From Clostridium pascui (GTDB lineage: Bacteria > Bacillota > Clostridia > Clostridiales > Clostridiaceae), in assembly GCF_016908015.1 (NCBI RefSeq), contig NZ_JAFBDB010000007.1:1-64000 (forward strand): DNA of 64,000 bases. The letters are read 5' to 3'. The notes under the pieces were generated by a model. It ran no database searches. It saw only the letters and a list, made by a program, of their open reading frames with translations, and was not told the origin of the DNA. Of the stretch, positions 28,183-38,427 are shown in pieces. Position 1 is the first letter of the stretch. Each line of letters begins with the position of its first letter. The translations under genes and the position numbers were made by a program.

Positions 28183-28674
28183 TTAAAATAATCCTTTATT
28201 TACGCAGTTTGCTAATCCATCATTTTTCATTATATTTAACATAAACTCAGGAAAGGCCTGTGCCTGATATTCCTTATCTAATGTAATATTTTTTATTATT
28301 CCTTTTTCAAAATCCACTTCTAACTCATGACCATTTTCTGCAGCATTTACTGCTTCTTCACATTCAAGTATCGGGAAACCTATATTTACTGAGTTTCTAT
28401 AAAATATTCTTGCGAAACTTTTTGCTATTACACAGGAAACCCCAGCTGCTTTTATACATATTGGAGCATGTTCTCTTGAAGATCCGCATCCAAAATTTTT
28501 ACCTGCAACTACAATGTCTCCTTTGTTTAACTTTTTCAAAAAGTCTTTATCCAAATCTTCCATACAATATTTTGCTAATTCCTCTGGAACAGATGTATTT
28601 AAATATCTAGCGGGTATTATAACGTCAGTATCTATATTATCTCCGTATTTTAAAACTTTACCTAATGCTTGCAT
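28183..28674 (-). CDS. leuD: 3-Isopropylmalate dehydratase small subunit
   Basis: A 163-residue swivel-domain subunit of isopropylmalate isomerase, archaeal/clostridial short type. Shows [15 protein letters not shown] and [14 protein letters not shown], the substrate-binding loop. Pairs with LeuC, whose gene ends one base upstream. Confidence 0.96.
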   Translation of the reverse strand: MQALGKVLKYGDNIDTDVIIPARYLNTSVPEELAKYCMEDLDKDFLKKLNKGDIVVAGKNFGCGSSREHAPICIKAAGVSCVIAKSFARIFYRNSVNIGFPILECEEAVNAAENGHELEVDFEKGIIKNITLDKEYQAQAFPEFMLNIMKNDGLANCVNKGLF

Positions 28675-29943
28675 CTATATTCCCTCCTCTGGTGATACGA
28701 TTTTTCCTGCTATGGCAGATGCTGCAGCTACTGCTGGGCTTGCTAAATACACTTCACTTTCTGGATGTCCCATTCTTCCAACAAAGTTTCTATTTGTAGT
28801 AGCTATAGCTCTTTCTCCTGCTGCTAAAATCCCCATATGCCCTCCAAGACAAGGGCCACAAGTTGGCGTACTAAATACTCCACCTGCCTCTACAAATATC
28901 TTAGCTAATCCTTCTTCTAAGCACTGCAAATATATATTTTGCGTTCCTGGGAATACTATAAGTCTAATTCCTTTTTTAACTTTCTTGCCTTTTAATATGG
29001 AAGCTGCAACTCTTAAATCTTCCATTCTTCCATTAGTACAAGAACCAATTACTACTTGATCGACTTTCACTTCTCCAACTTCATCTATAGTTTTAGTGTT
29101 TTCAGGCAGATGAGGGAAAGCTACTGTAGGTTTTATAGAACCTAAATCTATTTCATAAACTTCGCTATACTCTGCATCTTCATCAGCTTCAAATATAGTT
29201 GGCTTTCTATCTGTACGTCCATTTATGTATTCTAAAGTCTTTTCATCTACAGGGAATATTCCATTTTTAGCACCAGCTTCTATAGCCATATTAGCTATGG
29301 TAAATCTGCCGTCCATTGAAAGCTCTGATACCCCTTCTCCTGTAAATTCCATTGATTTGTAAAGTGCACCATCTACTCCAATCATACCTATGATATGAAG
29401 TATTACATCTTTACCAGATACCCATTTAGAAAGCTTACCTTTTAAAACAAATTTTATAGCCTCTGGAACCTTAAACCAAGCTTTACCCGTTGCCATTCCT
29501 ACAGCCATGTCAGTACTTCCTACCCCTGTTGAAAAAGCTCCCAGCGCTCCATAGGTACAAGTATGAGAATCTGCTCCAATTACCACATCACCTGGAATTA
29601 CTAATCCTTTTTCTGGTATTAGCGCATGTTCTATCCCCATTTCCCCTATTTCAAAATAATTTGTTATCTCTTTTGTACAGGCAAATTCTCTAATAAACTT
29701 ACAGTGCTCTGCTGATTTTATGTCCTTATTAGGCGTAAAGTGGTCAGGCACTATTGCTATCTTATCTTTATCAAAAACTTTATCAACATTCATACTGTTA
29801 AAAGCTTTAACAGCAACTGGTGTTGTTACGTCATTTCCTAAAACTAAATCTAAATTTGCTGTTATTAACTGTCCTGGTTGTACATAATCTAAACCTGCAT
29901 GAGCTGCAAGTATTTTTTGTGTCATGGTCATAGGTTTTTTCAT
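28675..29943 (-). CDS. leuC: 3-Isopropylmalate dehydratase large subunit
   Basis: A 422-residue aconitase-family protein of the short LeuC type. The [4Fe-4S] ligands are visible in [10 protein letters not shown] and [12 protein letters not shown], and [15 protein letters not shown] carries the active-site histidine. With LeuD it isomerises 2- and 3-isopropylmalate and, by family precedent, citramalate to 3-methylmalate. Confidence 0.96.
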   Translation of the reverse strand: MKKPMTMTQKILAAHAGLDYVQPGQLITANLDLVLGNDVTTPVAVKAFNSMNVDKVFDKDKIAIVPDHFTPNKDIKSAEHCKFIREFACTKEITNYFEIGEMGIEHALIPEKGLVIPGDVVIGADSHTCTYGALGAFSTGVGSTDMAVGMATGKAWFKVPEAIKFVLKGKLSKWVSGKDVILHIIGMIGVDGALYKSMEFTGEGVSELSMDGRFTIANMAIEAGAKNGIFPVDEKTLEYINGRTDRKPTIFEADEDAEYSEVYEIDLGSIKPTVAFPHLPENTKTIDEVGEVKVDQVVIGSCTNGRMEDLRVAASILKGKKVKKGIRLIVFPGTQNIYLQCLEEGLAKIFVEAGGVFSTPTCGPCLGGHMGILAAGERAIATTNRNFVGRMGHPESEVYLASPAVAAASAIAGKIVSPEEGI

Positions 29944-29960
29944 AATATGTCATCTCCCTT

Positions 29961-31523
29961 TTACTGAATTAATTTATATTCAACAGAATCTGTTAGTGCT
30001 TTAAAACTAGCTTCTATTATGTCGTTTGAAACTCCAACTGTGCTCCATATTGAGCTTCCATCTGTAGATGTAATTATTACCCTTACTTTTGCATCTGTAG
30101 CCTTATCTCCATCTATGACTCTAACTTTATAATCAGTTAAATACATATTTGATATAGATTTGTAAAAGACTGTTAGCGCTTTTCTAAGTGCTTTATCTAG
30201 TGCATTTACTGGACCATTTCCCTCTGCAGCTGTGATTTCCATTACTCCATTTACCATTATCTTCATGGTTGCTAAAGCATTGGAAACTCCTGTATCTGAT
30301 TCTCCCATCATTACTTTATATTCAACAAGTTGAAAGGATGGCTTAAATAGTCCTAATTCTTTTCTAACTAAGAGTTCAAAACTACCTTCAGCCCCTTCAA
30401 ATTGATATCCTTCGTATTCTAAATCCTTCAACTTTTTCAGTATTCCCTTGGTTTCTTCTGAATCTTTTGTTATATTTGGATTTAAAGAATTTATAAAAGA
30501 CATTATAGTACTTCTGCCAGAAACCTCAGACATGAGAATTTTTCTTTCGTTACCAACCAAATCCGGTGATATGTGTTCAAAGGATGTGGGATTTTTATAA
30601 ACAGCATCTATGTGCATACCGCCCTTATGAGCAAAGGCACAACTTCCAACATAGGGCTCCAATTTATTTGGAGTAACATTGCTTACCTCGCTAATATATC
30701 TATACGTAGATATAAGCTTTTCTAAATTTTCATCCTCTATTGCTTCATATTTCATCTTTAAATTTAGGTTTGCTATAATTGTACTTAAATTTGCATTACC
30801 GCATCTTTCACCAACACCCGTAAAAGTGCCCTGAACCTGAGCTACTCCACACTGGACAGCTATTAAAGAATTAGCTACAGCAGTGCCTAAATCATTGTGA
30901 CAGTGTATGCCTAAGTTATTAAACTTTAAGTCTTTTACAACATAATTTAATATTTTTTCAACTTCCATAGGCAGTGTGCCACCATTTGTGTCACAAAGTA
31001 CAATCCAGTCTGCTCCCGCTTCTTTAGCTGCATTTATAACATTTAGAGCGTATTCAGCATCATTTTTATAGCCATCAAAGAAATGCTCTGCATCAAATAC
31101 AACTTCTTTATTTAAAGCCTTTAAATACTCTATGGTATCCTTTATCATTGACAAATTTTCATCTAAGGTAGTCTTGATTATTTCTTCCACATGAAAACTC
31201 CAAGCCTTTCCAAATACAGCTAAAACCTCAGCATCGGATTTTACAAGACTACTTAATTCTTTGTCTTCTTCTACCTTTATATTAGGTCTTCTGGTACTTC
31301 CAAAGGCACATATTTTAGAGGTTTTTAAATTTAGTTTTTTTACTTCCTTAAAGAATTCTAAATCCTTAGGATTTGATGATGGGTTTCCTGCTTCAATGTA
31401 GCTCACTCCTAGATTATCTAACTTTTCTACAATTTTGAGTTTATCAGTAACGCTAAATGAAATTCCTTCTGCCTGAGCCCCATCCCTTAATGTACTATCA
31501 TAAATGTGTACCCTTTTATTCAT
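29961..31523 (-). CDS. cimA: (R)-citramalate synthase
   Basis: A 520-residue member of the isopropylmalate/homocitrate synthase family. The start of the protein (VHIYDSTLRDGAQAEGISFSV) is the CimA-type version of the DTTLRDGEQ motif; GIHCHNDLGTAVANS supplies metal-binding His residues. A LeuA-type regulatory dimer domain is at the C-terminus. It condenses acetyl-CoA with pyruvate, giving 2-oxobutyrate for isoleucine without threonine deaminase. Start: the frame opens with GTG at 31532 right after the leuA stop, but ATG 31523 has AGGTGAT at the proper distance and is preferred. Confidence 0.93.
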   Translation of the reverse strand: MNKRVHIYDSTLRDGAQAEGISFSVTDKLKIVEKLDNLGVSYIEAGNPSSNPKDLEFFKEVKKLNLKTSKICAFGSTRRPNIKVEEDKELSSLVKSDAEVLAVFGKAWSFHVEEIIKTTLDENLSMIKDTIEYLKALNKEVVFDAEHFFDGYKNDAEYALNVINAAKEAGADWIVLCDTNGGTLPMEVEKILNYVVKDLKFNNLGIHCHNDLGTAVANSLIAVQCGVAQVQGTFTGVGERCGNANLSTIIANLNLKMKYEAIEDENLEKLISTYRYISEVSNVTPNKLEPYVGSCAFAHKGGMHIDAVYKNPTSFEHISPDLVGNERKILMSEVSGRSTIMSFINSLNPNITKDSEETKGILKKLKDLEYEGYQFEGAEGSFELLVRKELGLFKPSFQLVEYKVMMGESDTGVSNALATMKIMVNGVMEITAAEGNGPVNALDKALRKALTVFYKSISNMYLTDYKVRVIDGDKATDAKVRVIITSTDGSSIWSTVGVSNDIIEASFKALTDSVEYKLIQ

Positions 31524-31532
31524 ACCTATCAC

Positions 31533-33044
31533 CTAACTCTCATCAATCATCTTATTTATTGCATTTATATACGAACGAATACTTGCCTCCATAACATCTT
31601 CCGAAATATCCTTACCTACAAAAATATGTCCTTTTTCATCTTCTATTTTTACTGTTACCTCTCCTAATGCATCCTTTCCATCAGTTACAGATGCTATAGA
31701 ATAGTCCTTAAGGTTTATATTCATACCTATAGTTCTTTCTACAGCCTTAAACGCTGCATCTACAGAGCCATCTCCCACTGCAACCTCAGTAAATAATTCT
31801 TCACCTTTTAATATTTCTACTGCTGCTGTACAAACTATATTGTTTCCAGTGTTTATTTGGAAGGATTTAAGCTTATAGGTTTCATTGAAGTATTTTTTAG
31901 CATGTACAATTGCTTCTATATCCTTAGAAGTTATGGTTTTTTTCTTATCTGTTAACTCTTTAAATTTTTCAAAGGCATGTTCTAATTCTTCCTTATCAAG
32001 ATCAATATTCATATCCTTTAAGTAATTATCAAAGGCATGCTTTCCTGAATGTTTACCAAGTACAATACCTGAATTATTATTTATTCCAACTGATTCTGGA
32101 GTAATAATTTCATAGGTACTCTTTTCTTTAAGAACTCCATCTTGATGTATACCTGATTCATGAGCAAAAGCATTACCTCCAACAATGGACTTATTAAGCT
32201 GTACGTTAACTCCTGTTAAGGAACTTACAAGCTTGCTCGTTCTATAAATTTGCTTAGTATTTATATTAGTAAATGCACCTAAAGAATTTTTTTTAACGTC
32301 TATAGCCATAGCTATTTCTTCTAAGGCTGCATTTCCAGCTCTTTCTCCTAAACCATTAATAGCACATTCTACTTGTGTTGCTCCTGCCATAACTCCTGAT
32401 AAACTATTTGCCACTGCTAGGCCTAAGTCATCATGACAATGGACACTTACGTCTACAGCTTCTATACCCTTAGTATTTTTCATTATATATTCAATAAATT
32501 TATAGTAATCTGAAGGCAATGCATATCCCACTGTATCCGGTATATTGATCACTGTTGCCCCAGCCTTAATAACTTTTTCAAAAATTTCACATAAAAACTC
32601 TGGATCGCTTCTATAAGCATCCTCAGCTGAAAATTCTATATCTTCACACAAGCTTTTAGCATAGGAGACCATTTCCACAGCTCTTTTTAAAACTTCTTCC
32701 TTTGTCATTTGAAGCTTATGCTTCATATGAATATCGGATGTGGCAATAAATGTATGAATTCTAGGCTTTGCCGCTTCCTTTACAGCTTCCCATGCGCAAT
32801 CTATATCACCCTTAGTAGCCCTACATAACGCTGCCACAGTTGATTTTTTAATTTCCTTTGCAATGGCTTTTACTGCCTCAAAGTCCCCTTTAGATGAAAA
32901 TGGGAAGCCTGCTTCAATGATATCCACATTCAAGGCTTCCAATTGTCTTGCAATCATTACCTTTTCTTTTACATTAAGATTTACTCCAGGAGTTTGCTCT
33001 CCATCTCTTAATGTAGTATCAAATATTTTTATTCGTCTATCCAA
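31533..33044 (-). CDS. leuA: 2-Isopropylmalate synthase
   Basis: A 503-residue enzyme for the first leucine-specific step (acetyl-CoA plus 2-oxoisovalerate). Motifs: KIFDTTLRDGEQTPGVNL at the N-terminus, VSVHCHDDLGLAVANSL, and NGLGERAGNAALEEIAMA, followed by a C-terminal regulatory domain that in the family binds leucine. Distinct from the adjacent cimA by its catalytic-site residues. Third gene of the operon. Confidence 0.95.
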   Translation of the reverse strand: MDRRIKIFDTTLRDGEQTPGVNLNVKEKVMIARQLEALNVDIIEAGFPFSSKGDFEAVKAIAKEIKKSTVAALCRATKGDIDCAWEAVKEAAKPRIHTFIATSDIHMKHKLQMTKEEVLKRAVEMVSYAKSLCEDIEFSAEDAYRSDPEFLCEIFEKVIKAGATVINIPDTVGYALPSDYYKFIEYIMKNTKGIEAVDVSVHCHDDLGLAVANSLSGVMAGATQVECAINGLGERAGNAALEEIAMAIDVKKNSLGAFTNINTKQIYRTSKLVSSLTGVNVQLNKSIVGGNAFAHESGIHQDGVLKEKSTYEIITPESVGINNNSGIVLGKHSGKHAFDNYLKDMNIDLDKEELEHAFEKFKELTDKKKTITSKDIEAIVHAKKYFNETYKLKSFQINTGNNIVCTAAVEILKGEELFTEVAVGDGSVDAAFKAVERTIGMNINLKDYSIASVTDGKDALGEVTVKIEDEKGHIFVGKDISEDVMEASIRSYINAINKMIDES

Positions 33045-33070
33045 ATTGTCTCCTCCCCTCTAAGCCTAAA

Positions 33071-33108
33071 TTAGTGCCACTTACTCAAGCGGCATAGTGG
33101 CACCAATT
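33071..33108 (-). repeat. 3'-UTR palindromic repeat, copy B (longer, diverged)
   Basis: Minus strand reads TTGGTGCCACTATG...AAGTGGCACTAA with arms that pair as GTGCCAC/GTGGCAC plus flanking bases. It follows the ilvC stop codon by about 15 bases, inside the operon, so it is more likely a processing or stability element than a strong terminator. Confidence 0.6.
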
Positions 33109-33122
33109 TACTTACTATGATT

Positions 33123-34145
<1,023 letters not shown>

Positions 34146-34148
34146 TTA

Positions 34149-34652
34149 TTATTTAAGAGATTCTATGCCTCTTTCTAAAGCAATAAAACCACTGCTTACT
34201 ATTTCCAAAATACCAAAAGGCATTAATACATTTTTTAGCCCCTCCAGCTTATTTTCATCCCCTGTAATTTCTATTGTTAAACTTTCAGGTGTAATGTCTG
34301 TTATGGAACCTCTAAAAATATTAACTATATTCAGTATTTCCTGCTTACTTTCTCCTTGTGCTTTAACCTTTATAAACATCATTTGCCTACATATAGAGCT
34401 GTTTTCATCCAGAACTGATACCTTGTAAACATCTTCTAGTTTTTTAATTTGTTTTACTATCTGATTTAATATATCATCCTTTTCAACTTTAGCAATTAGC
34501 GTTAACCGAGATATGCCTTCTCTTTCAGTAACTCCTGCTGTAACACTTTCTAAGTTATAGCCTCTTCTGCTAAAAAGTTGACACACCCTCATAAGAGCTC
34601 CTGGATTGTTATCAACTGTAACTGACAAAACATAAGATTTTATCTCAATCAT
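34149..34652 (-). CDS. ilvH: Acetolactate synthase small (regulatory) subunit
   Basis: A 167-residue ACT-domain protein: SVTVDNNPGALMRVCQLFSRRGYNLESVTAG at the N-terminus is the valine-binding ACT domain of IlvH/IlvN (longer IlvH-type with a C-terminal domain). It activates IlvB and gives valine feedback inhibition. First gene of the operon. The AAAGGAG ribosome site directly abuts the ATG, an unusually short spacing, so translation may begin a few codons later or be inefficient. Confidence 0.94.
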   Translation of the reverse strand: MIEIKSYVLSVTVDNNPGALMRVCQLFSRRGYNLESVTAGVTEREGISRLTLIAKVEKDDILNQIVKQIKKLEDVYKVSVLDENSSICRQMMFIKVKAQGESKQEILNIVNIFRGSITDITPESLTIEITGDENKLEGLKNVLMPFGILEIVSSGFIALERGIESLK

Positions 34653-34735
34653 CTCCTTTCAGAGAAAACAAGCTACTTAAACCAAATCTTGTCAGTAATA
34701 TTATCATATATTTTTTGCAAGGTCAATCAATTTTC

Positions 34736-34756
34736 TTAAATAATTAAAAATTGCAT
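34736..34756 (-). promoter_or_regulatory. Possible leader peptide (Met-Gln-Phe-Leu-Ile-Ile)
   Basis: A GGAGG (34765-34761) precedes a six-codon frame reading MQFLII then TAA, with Leu-Ile-Ile codons just before the stop, in the leader between the operon promoter and ilvH. A weak ACAAG/CTTGT stem followed by TTTTCT lies near 34667-34694. This resembles leader-peptide attenuation but the terminator is weak, and the alternative frame MTEVSCNF starts just upstream. Confidence 0.25.
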
Positions 34757-34908
34757 GATACCTCCGTCATTTGAATTTATTCCTTCATTTTTTAGCTTAT
34801 TAAACCTCTGTAAACGTTGCCTTTAAGGCACTTCAGCACCTAGGCTCTTATTAAATATCTTCTGATTAATAAATATTCATTTATAATTAATTTAGAATTA
34901 TTTATTTC

Positions 34909-34923
34909 TATATTCTGAAAATC
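34909..34923 (-). promoter_or_regulatory. CodY-like box
   Basis: Minus-strand GATTTTCAGAATATA matches 12 of 15 positions of the CodY consensus AATTTTCWGAAAATT and lies just downstream of the -10 element of the ilv-leu operon. CodY represses branched-chain amino acid genes in Firmicutes when GTP and these amino acids are plentiful. A weaker half-site AATTTTCTG is at 34958-34966 between the divergent promoters. Confidence 0.5.
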
Positions 34924-34930
34924 ACAAGAA

Positions 34931-34959
34931 ATTTTAAATTATTTTTGTTTTCCATTCAA
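34931..34959 (-). promoter_or_regulatory. Promoter of the ilv-leu operon
   Basis: Minus-strand TTGAAT (34959-34954), 17-base spacer, TAAAAT (34936-34931). It would give a leader of roughly 270 bases before ilvH, holding the CodY-like box and leader-peptide candidate. No T-box or known riboswitch signature was recognised in that leader. Confidence 0.55.
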
Positions 34960-34966
34960 TTTTCTG

Positions 34967-34995
34967 TTGACATATGGTGAAAATACCTTTAGAAT
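34967..34995 (+). promoter_or_regulatory. Promoter of ilvE
   Basis: TTGACA (34967-34972), 17-base spacer, TAGAAT (34990-34995) on the plus strand, about 95 bases before the ilvE start and only seven bases from the divergent operon promoter, so a protein bound between them could control both. Confidence 0.68.
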
Positions 34996-35091
34996 CTATA
35001 ATTAAAATATCAAAATTCATGAAAAATTTGCTATTCTGCAAACATGTCGAATATATGAAAATAAATTTATATTTTGTAAGGGGGCTTTTCT

Positions 35092-36006
35092 ATGAATGAA
35101 TGTTTAGCATTTTATCAAGGGGACTTTGTAAAGGAAAATAACGTAAATATAAGCGTTAGGTCTAAGGCTTTTAACTATGGACTTGCTTGTTTTGAAGGAA
35201 TACGAGCTTATTGGCATGAAGATAGCAATCAACTTTATGCATTTAAATTAAAAGAACACTATACTAGATTTCTTCAATCCTGCAAGGTTTTAAATATCAA
35301 ATTACCTTATAGTGTAGAAGAACTTTGTGATATTACAATTGAACTTTTAAAGAAAAACAATTTTAAATCTACGACCTACATAAGGCCTATCGCTTTTAAG
35401 GGATCTGAGCATATAGGACCTACTCTTAAGGATAACGATGATCGTATAGTTATATACTGTCAACCGCTAGGAAGTTACACTGGAAAGGATCGTCTTAGAG
35501 TTGCTGTAACATCTTGGACAAGACTAAACGATAATATGCTTCCTCCAAGAGTTAAGGCCACTGCATCTTACTTAAATTCTGCATTGGCTTCATTGGAGGT
35601 TACTAGCAGAGGATATGACGAAGCTATATTTTTAACTGCAACTGGTCATGTTTGCGAAGGGCCAGGAGAAAATATATTTATGGTTAGAAAAGGCAAACTA
35701 ATTACACCTCCTCCTTCAGATAACATATTAGAGGGTATAACTAGAGAACTTGTTATGCAAATTGCAAGAGAAGATCTAGGTATAGAGGTAGTTGAAAGAA
35801 GCATATCAAGAACAGAGCTTTATGCTGCTGATGAATTGTTTTTCAGTGGTACCGCTATGGAAGTTACCCCAATTATTGAGGCAGATGATAGAATTGTTGG
35901 TAACGGCGAACCTGGCGAAATATGCAAAAGAATTAAAGAAGCATTTTCAAATTTAACCGTAGGCAAGATTGAAAAATACAAAGACTCTTGTACTTCTGTT
36001 TACTAG
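35092..36006 (+). CDS. ilvE: Branched-chain amino acid aminotransferase
   Basis: A 304-residue fold-type IV PLP enzyme for the last step of valine, leucine and isoleucine synthesis. Seen: NYGLACFEGIRAYW, the catalytic lysine in PRVKATASYLNSALA, and CEGPGENIFMVRKGKLITPP with ELFFSGTAMEVTPI. Strong GGGGGC-type ribosome site (AAGGGGGC). Divergent from the ilv-leu operon and followed by a palindromic repeat, a second hairpin and a terminator. Confidence 0.95.
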   Translation: MNECLAFYQGDFVKENNVNISVRSKAFNYGLACFEGIRAYWHEDSNQLYAFKLKEHYTRFLQSCKVLNIKLPYSVEELCDITIELLKKNNFKSTTYIRPIAFKGSEHIGPTLKDNDDRIVIYCQPLGSYTGKDRLRVAVTSWTRLNDNMLPPRVKATASYLNSALASLEVTSRGYDEAIFLTATGHVCEGPGENIFMVRKGKLITPPPSDNILEGITRELVMQIAREDLGIEVVERSISRTELYAADELFFSGTAMEVTPIIEADDRIVGNGEPGEICKRIKEAFSNLTVGKIEKYKDSCTSVY

Positions 36007-36020
36007 CATAAAAGCATAAA

Positions 36021-36046
36021 AGTGCCACCCACGTGACAAGTGGCAA
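36021..36046 (+). repeat. 3'-UTR palindromic repeat, copy C
   Basis: Inverted repeat GTGCCAC...GTGGCA, 14 bases after the ilvE stop. Its 26-base core is identical to the reverse complement of copy D at 45514-45539. Confidence 0.85.
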
Positions 36047-36074
36047 GTTGAAATTAGTTTTCAAGTAAGTTCCT

Positions 36075-36144
36075 GGGTACAGATTGCAGAGCACAGAGTA
36101 AAAGGTAGCTCCCCCTACCATTCTCTATACTATGCGCTGTACCC
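36075..36144. repeat. 70-base hairpin with GGGTACAG/CTGTACCC arms
   Basis: Outer arms GGGTACAG (36075-36082) and CTGTACCC (36137-36144), partial pairing inside them, and an inner GGTAG/CTACC stem at 36104-36119 give a two-tier structure. Not coding. Possibly a mobile palindrome or structured RNA; its origin is not recognised. Confidence 0.5.
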
Positions 36145-36154
36145 TACTTATAAA

Positions 36155-36212
36155 GTAGCAGCTAAGCGCGAAATTCAAAAATGTCGCATTACTTAGCTGC
36201 TATATATTTTTA
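36155..36212 (+). terminator. Terminator after ilvE
   Basis: Arms GTAGCAGCTAAG (36155-36166) and CTTAGCTGCTA (36192-36202) with inner GCG/CGC pairing, followed by TATATTTTTATTTT on the plus strand. Confidence 0.7.
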
Positions 36213-36224
36213 TTTTGAATATTT

Positions 36225-37028
36225 TTACCAGTTTATTTCCAACCCCACGCCAACTTCTTTCACAGGTAAAGCTTTATGTATCTCTGCTTTAACGGTAAAT
36301 GAAGTACAATGACAAGGATATAATTCTTTTATGTTGTTCTGTTTTAGATACTCAATAGTTTTATTAACCTGCTTAGTTACTTCAAATAAATGAAATCCTC
36401 CTATAACTCCTAATACTCTATTATCTTTATACACTTCTTTTGCATATTCTATTATGTTACATATTCCACTATGAGAACATCCTGTAATAATATAAATACC
36501 CTTTTCACTCTTATAAACAAGTGCAGTATCATCTCTTACATAGTCGTCGACTAAAGTTTCTCCAATAATTTGTTTACCAATAGGTTTTCTTTCTTCGAAA
36601 TGATTTATTTGTGGTATTTCTCCTAAAAAAGTTATGTTTTTACTGACCTTAATAGGTTTTTTTGAAAGAATTAGATTACATTTTTCTTTTAGTTCTTCTT
36701 CTAATATAGGCGAGCAGATTTTTAAATCACCTGCTGATTTTTCTTTAAATGCATCTGGGTGAGCAATAATAGAAATGATATTATTATTTTGTTCAAAGTA
36801 GTATTTTAATCCTCTTGTGTGGTCATCATGTCCATGTGAAATAACGATAGTACTTACACTTCCTAAATCTACACCTAAGGCATCTGAGTTTTTCATAAAC
36901 AAATCAGAATATCCTACATCCAGTAATAGTCTAATATCTTCATCTTCAATATAATACGAAACAACAGGTTCACCACAATAATATTGGTCAATATATGTAT
37001 TGTTATCTACTAAAACTTTTAGTTTCAC
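36225..37028 (-). CDS. MBL-fold metallo-hydrolase
   Basis: A 267-residue metallo-beta-lactamase-fold protein of the COG1237 type (annotated in relatives as dihydropterin/ribofuranosyl-aminobenzene phosphate synthase-like). The metal motif H-x-H-x-D-H is at residues 65-70 (SHGHDDHTRG); later ligands are CSHSG and ELYPCHC. Starts with GTG after GGGGG at a six-base spacing. Exact substrate unknown. Confidence 0.85.
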   Translation of the reverse strand: MKLKVLVDNNTYIDQYYCGEPVVSYYIEDEDIRLLLDVGYSDLFMKNSDALGVDLGSVSTIVISHGHDDHTRGLKYYFEQNNNIISIIAHPDAFKEKSAGDLKICSPILEEELKEKCNLILSKKPIKVSKNITFLGEIPQINHFEERKPIGKQIIGETLVDDYVRDDTALVYKSEKGIYIITGCSHSGICNIIEYAKEVYKDNRVLGVIGGFHLFEVTKQVNKTIEYLKQNNIKELYPCHCTSFTVKAEIHKALPVKEVGVGLEINW

Positions 37029-37078
37029 ATTTTACCCCCTTCATCTATTAGTTTTTCTGTATATTATACTTATAATTT

Positions 37079-37369
37079 TTAGTAACCAGCGTTTTTCATT
37101 AATTCCAATAAATTTTTGGTTATATTTCTTTTTAAATCACCATATTTTTTATCTGAATATTCATATTGACTATCATATCTTTGTTCCTTTGGATAAAAAC
37201 AAGATGGTCTGCACTTATTCTCATCAGATTCCCAATCATAACGAGCTTCAATATGTGGATGCAAATAGTGGTCTAAATTCATGAAGATAGAATAATTAAT
37301 TCTTAATGGATTACACGCTTTTATAATAGCGTCTCCTATATATCTCCTCCATGCGTTATTTACAAACAA
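37079..37369 (-). pseudogene. Fragment of a HIT-like hydrolase
   Basis: Ninety-six codons whose centre reads MNLDHYLHPHIEARYDWE, resembling the histidine-triad motif and following sequence of HIT-family nucleotide hydrolases. The frame has no ribosome site or normal start, and the N-terminal half of the domain is missing, so it looks like the 3' part of a truncated gene. Assignment rests on one motif. Confidence 0.4.
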
Positions 37370-37383
37370 TCTTTACTTACAAT

Positions 37384-37662
37384 TTAAGAAAAACGTGTAT
37401 GACTGTAAGCCTTATTTATTATCATACCTTTCAATATAATTTCACATGCCCTAACTAATTTATATAATGCTTCACATACTAATTTAAGCAAAATTAAACC
37501 TATAATAGGTGTACTAATAGCACTAATTATCTGTATAAAACCATAAATTTTTACTACTAAAGATTCTCCAGTGGTTCCTGGTAGAGGTAAAAACTCGCCG
37601 AACATATTTACTACAACAATAATAAAAAATACTAAAATACATATTATGCTAGTTTGGGTCAA
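37384..37662 (-). CDS. Small membrane protein, unknown function
   Basis: Ninety-two residues with two hydrophobic segments (about 6-26 and 38-68) and a short basic tail. Not recognised. It sits between the HIT-like fragment and a histidine phosphatase gene in a region of small or broken genes. Confidence 0.5.
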   Translation of the reverse strand: MTQTSIICILVFFIIVVVNMFGEFLPLPGTTGESLVVKIYGFIQIISAISTPIIGLILLKLVCEALYKLVRACEIILKGMIINKAYSHTRFS

Positions 37663-37686
37663 TCAGACAAATTGGAATTTGTAGAG

Positions 37687-38229
37687 TTATTTTATTGCAA
37701 TAATTTTATCTAAATTTGCTATTCCCATTCTTGTCTGTTTTTCAATTTTATACCCTTTGGAGCGAAGTTCTTTTATTAGTGTTCTCATATAAAAACCATG
37801 AGTAATTATGAAACAATCCTTGTTATTGTTTTCTACTAACTCAATAGCTTTTTTTGCTCTAATTAAAGTCTGTCTTCTCGTCTCCGGCTGTCTTCTATTA
37901 TTAAATAACCATTGAAGCCTTCCAATAAAATTCCAAATCCATAATGGATTTTTTTTCTTTGTATCTTTAAAAGACTTCAATGGCACTTCATTTATCAATG
38001 ATGTCTTACAAAAATCTGTCTTGCCAAATAACTGATAAGCTGTTTCATAACTTCTTGACAATTCGCTTATATATATCACATCTATACTATTTTCATTAAA
38101 TATAATTTCTGAAATCGGAACAATATCACTTGTATCATATTTTTTACATGCCAAATCGTATAGTTTAGAATCATATCTTTTTTCCCATTCCATGTTTACT
38201 TTTGCATGTCTTATAATAACTATCTTCAA
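37687..38229 (-). CDS. Histidine phosphatase family protein
   Basis: A 180-residue phosphoglycerate-mutase-like protein. The phospho-accepting motif is IIRHAKVN (RHG variant RHA, His8), and the second catalytic His is in IITHGFYMR. An ISELSRSYETAY segment matches the family's SxxxRxxET. A phosphatase rather than mutase is likely given the small size; substrate unknown. Confidence 0.82.
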   Translation of the reverse strand: MKIVIIRHAKVNMEWEKRYDSKLYDLACKKYDTSDIVPISEIIFNENSIDVIYISELSRSYETAYQLFGKTDFCKTSLINEVPLKSFKDTKKKNPLWIWNFIGRLQWLFNNRRQPETRRQTLIRAKKAIELVENNNKDCFIITHGFYMRTLIKELRSKGYKIEKQTRMGIANLDKIIAIK

Positions 38230-38427
38230 TTATAAACTCCCATCACTAAAATATTTTTACACATACATGATAACTTATAATTGTTAACCTTTAAGTCCCT
38301 TAAAACCGAACCATTTCTGTTTCTATTTCTTCTTTTTCTAATTCCTCAAAACCAATCTTCATTATCAATGCTGTGATTCCAATTTATAATACTCAACATT
38401 AAAATTGGAATTTATCCTAATATTCTT

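Noticed and set aside
34653-34920. T-box or ykkC/ppGpp riboswitch in the ilv leader
   Set aside because: The T-box core (GGUGG) and the ykkC marks (CUAGGG, GGACC) were looked for and not found; CTAGGTGC is only a superficial similarity.
36155-36212. tRNA-like fold after ilvE
   Set aside because: Simple long stem followed by T-rich sequence; no T-loop (GTTCGA) or CCA context.
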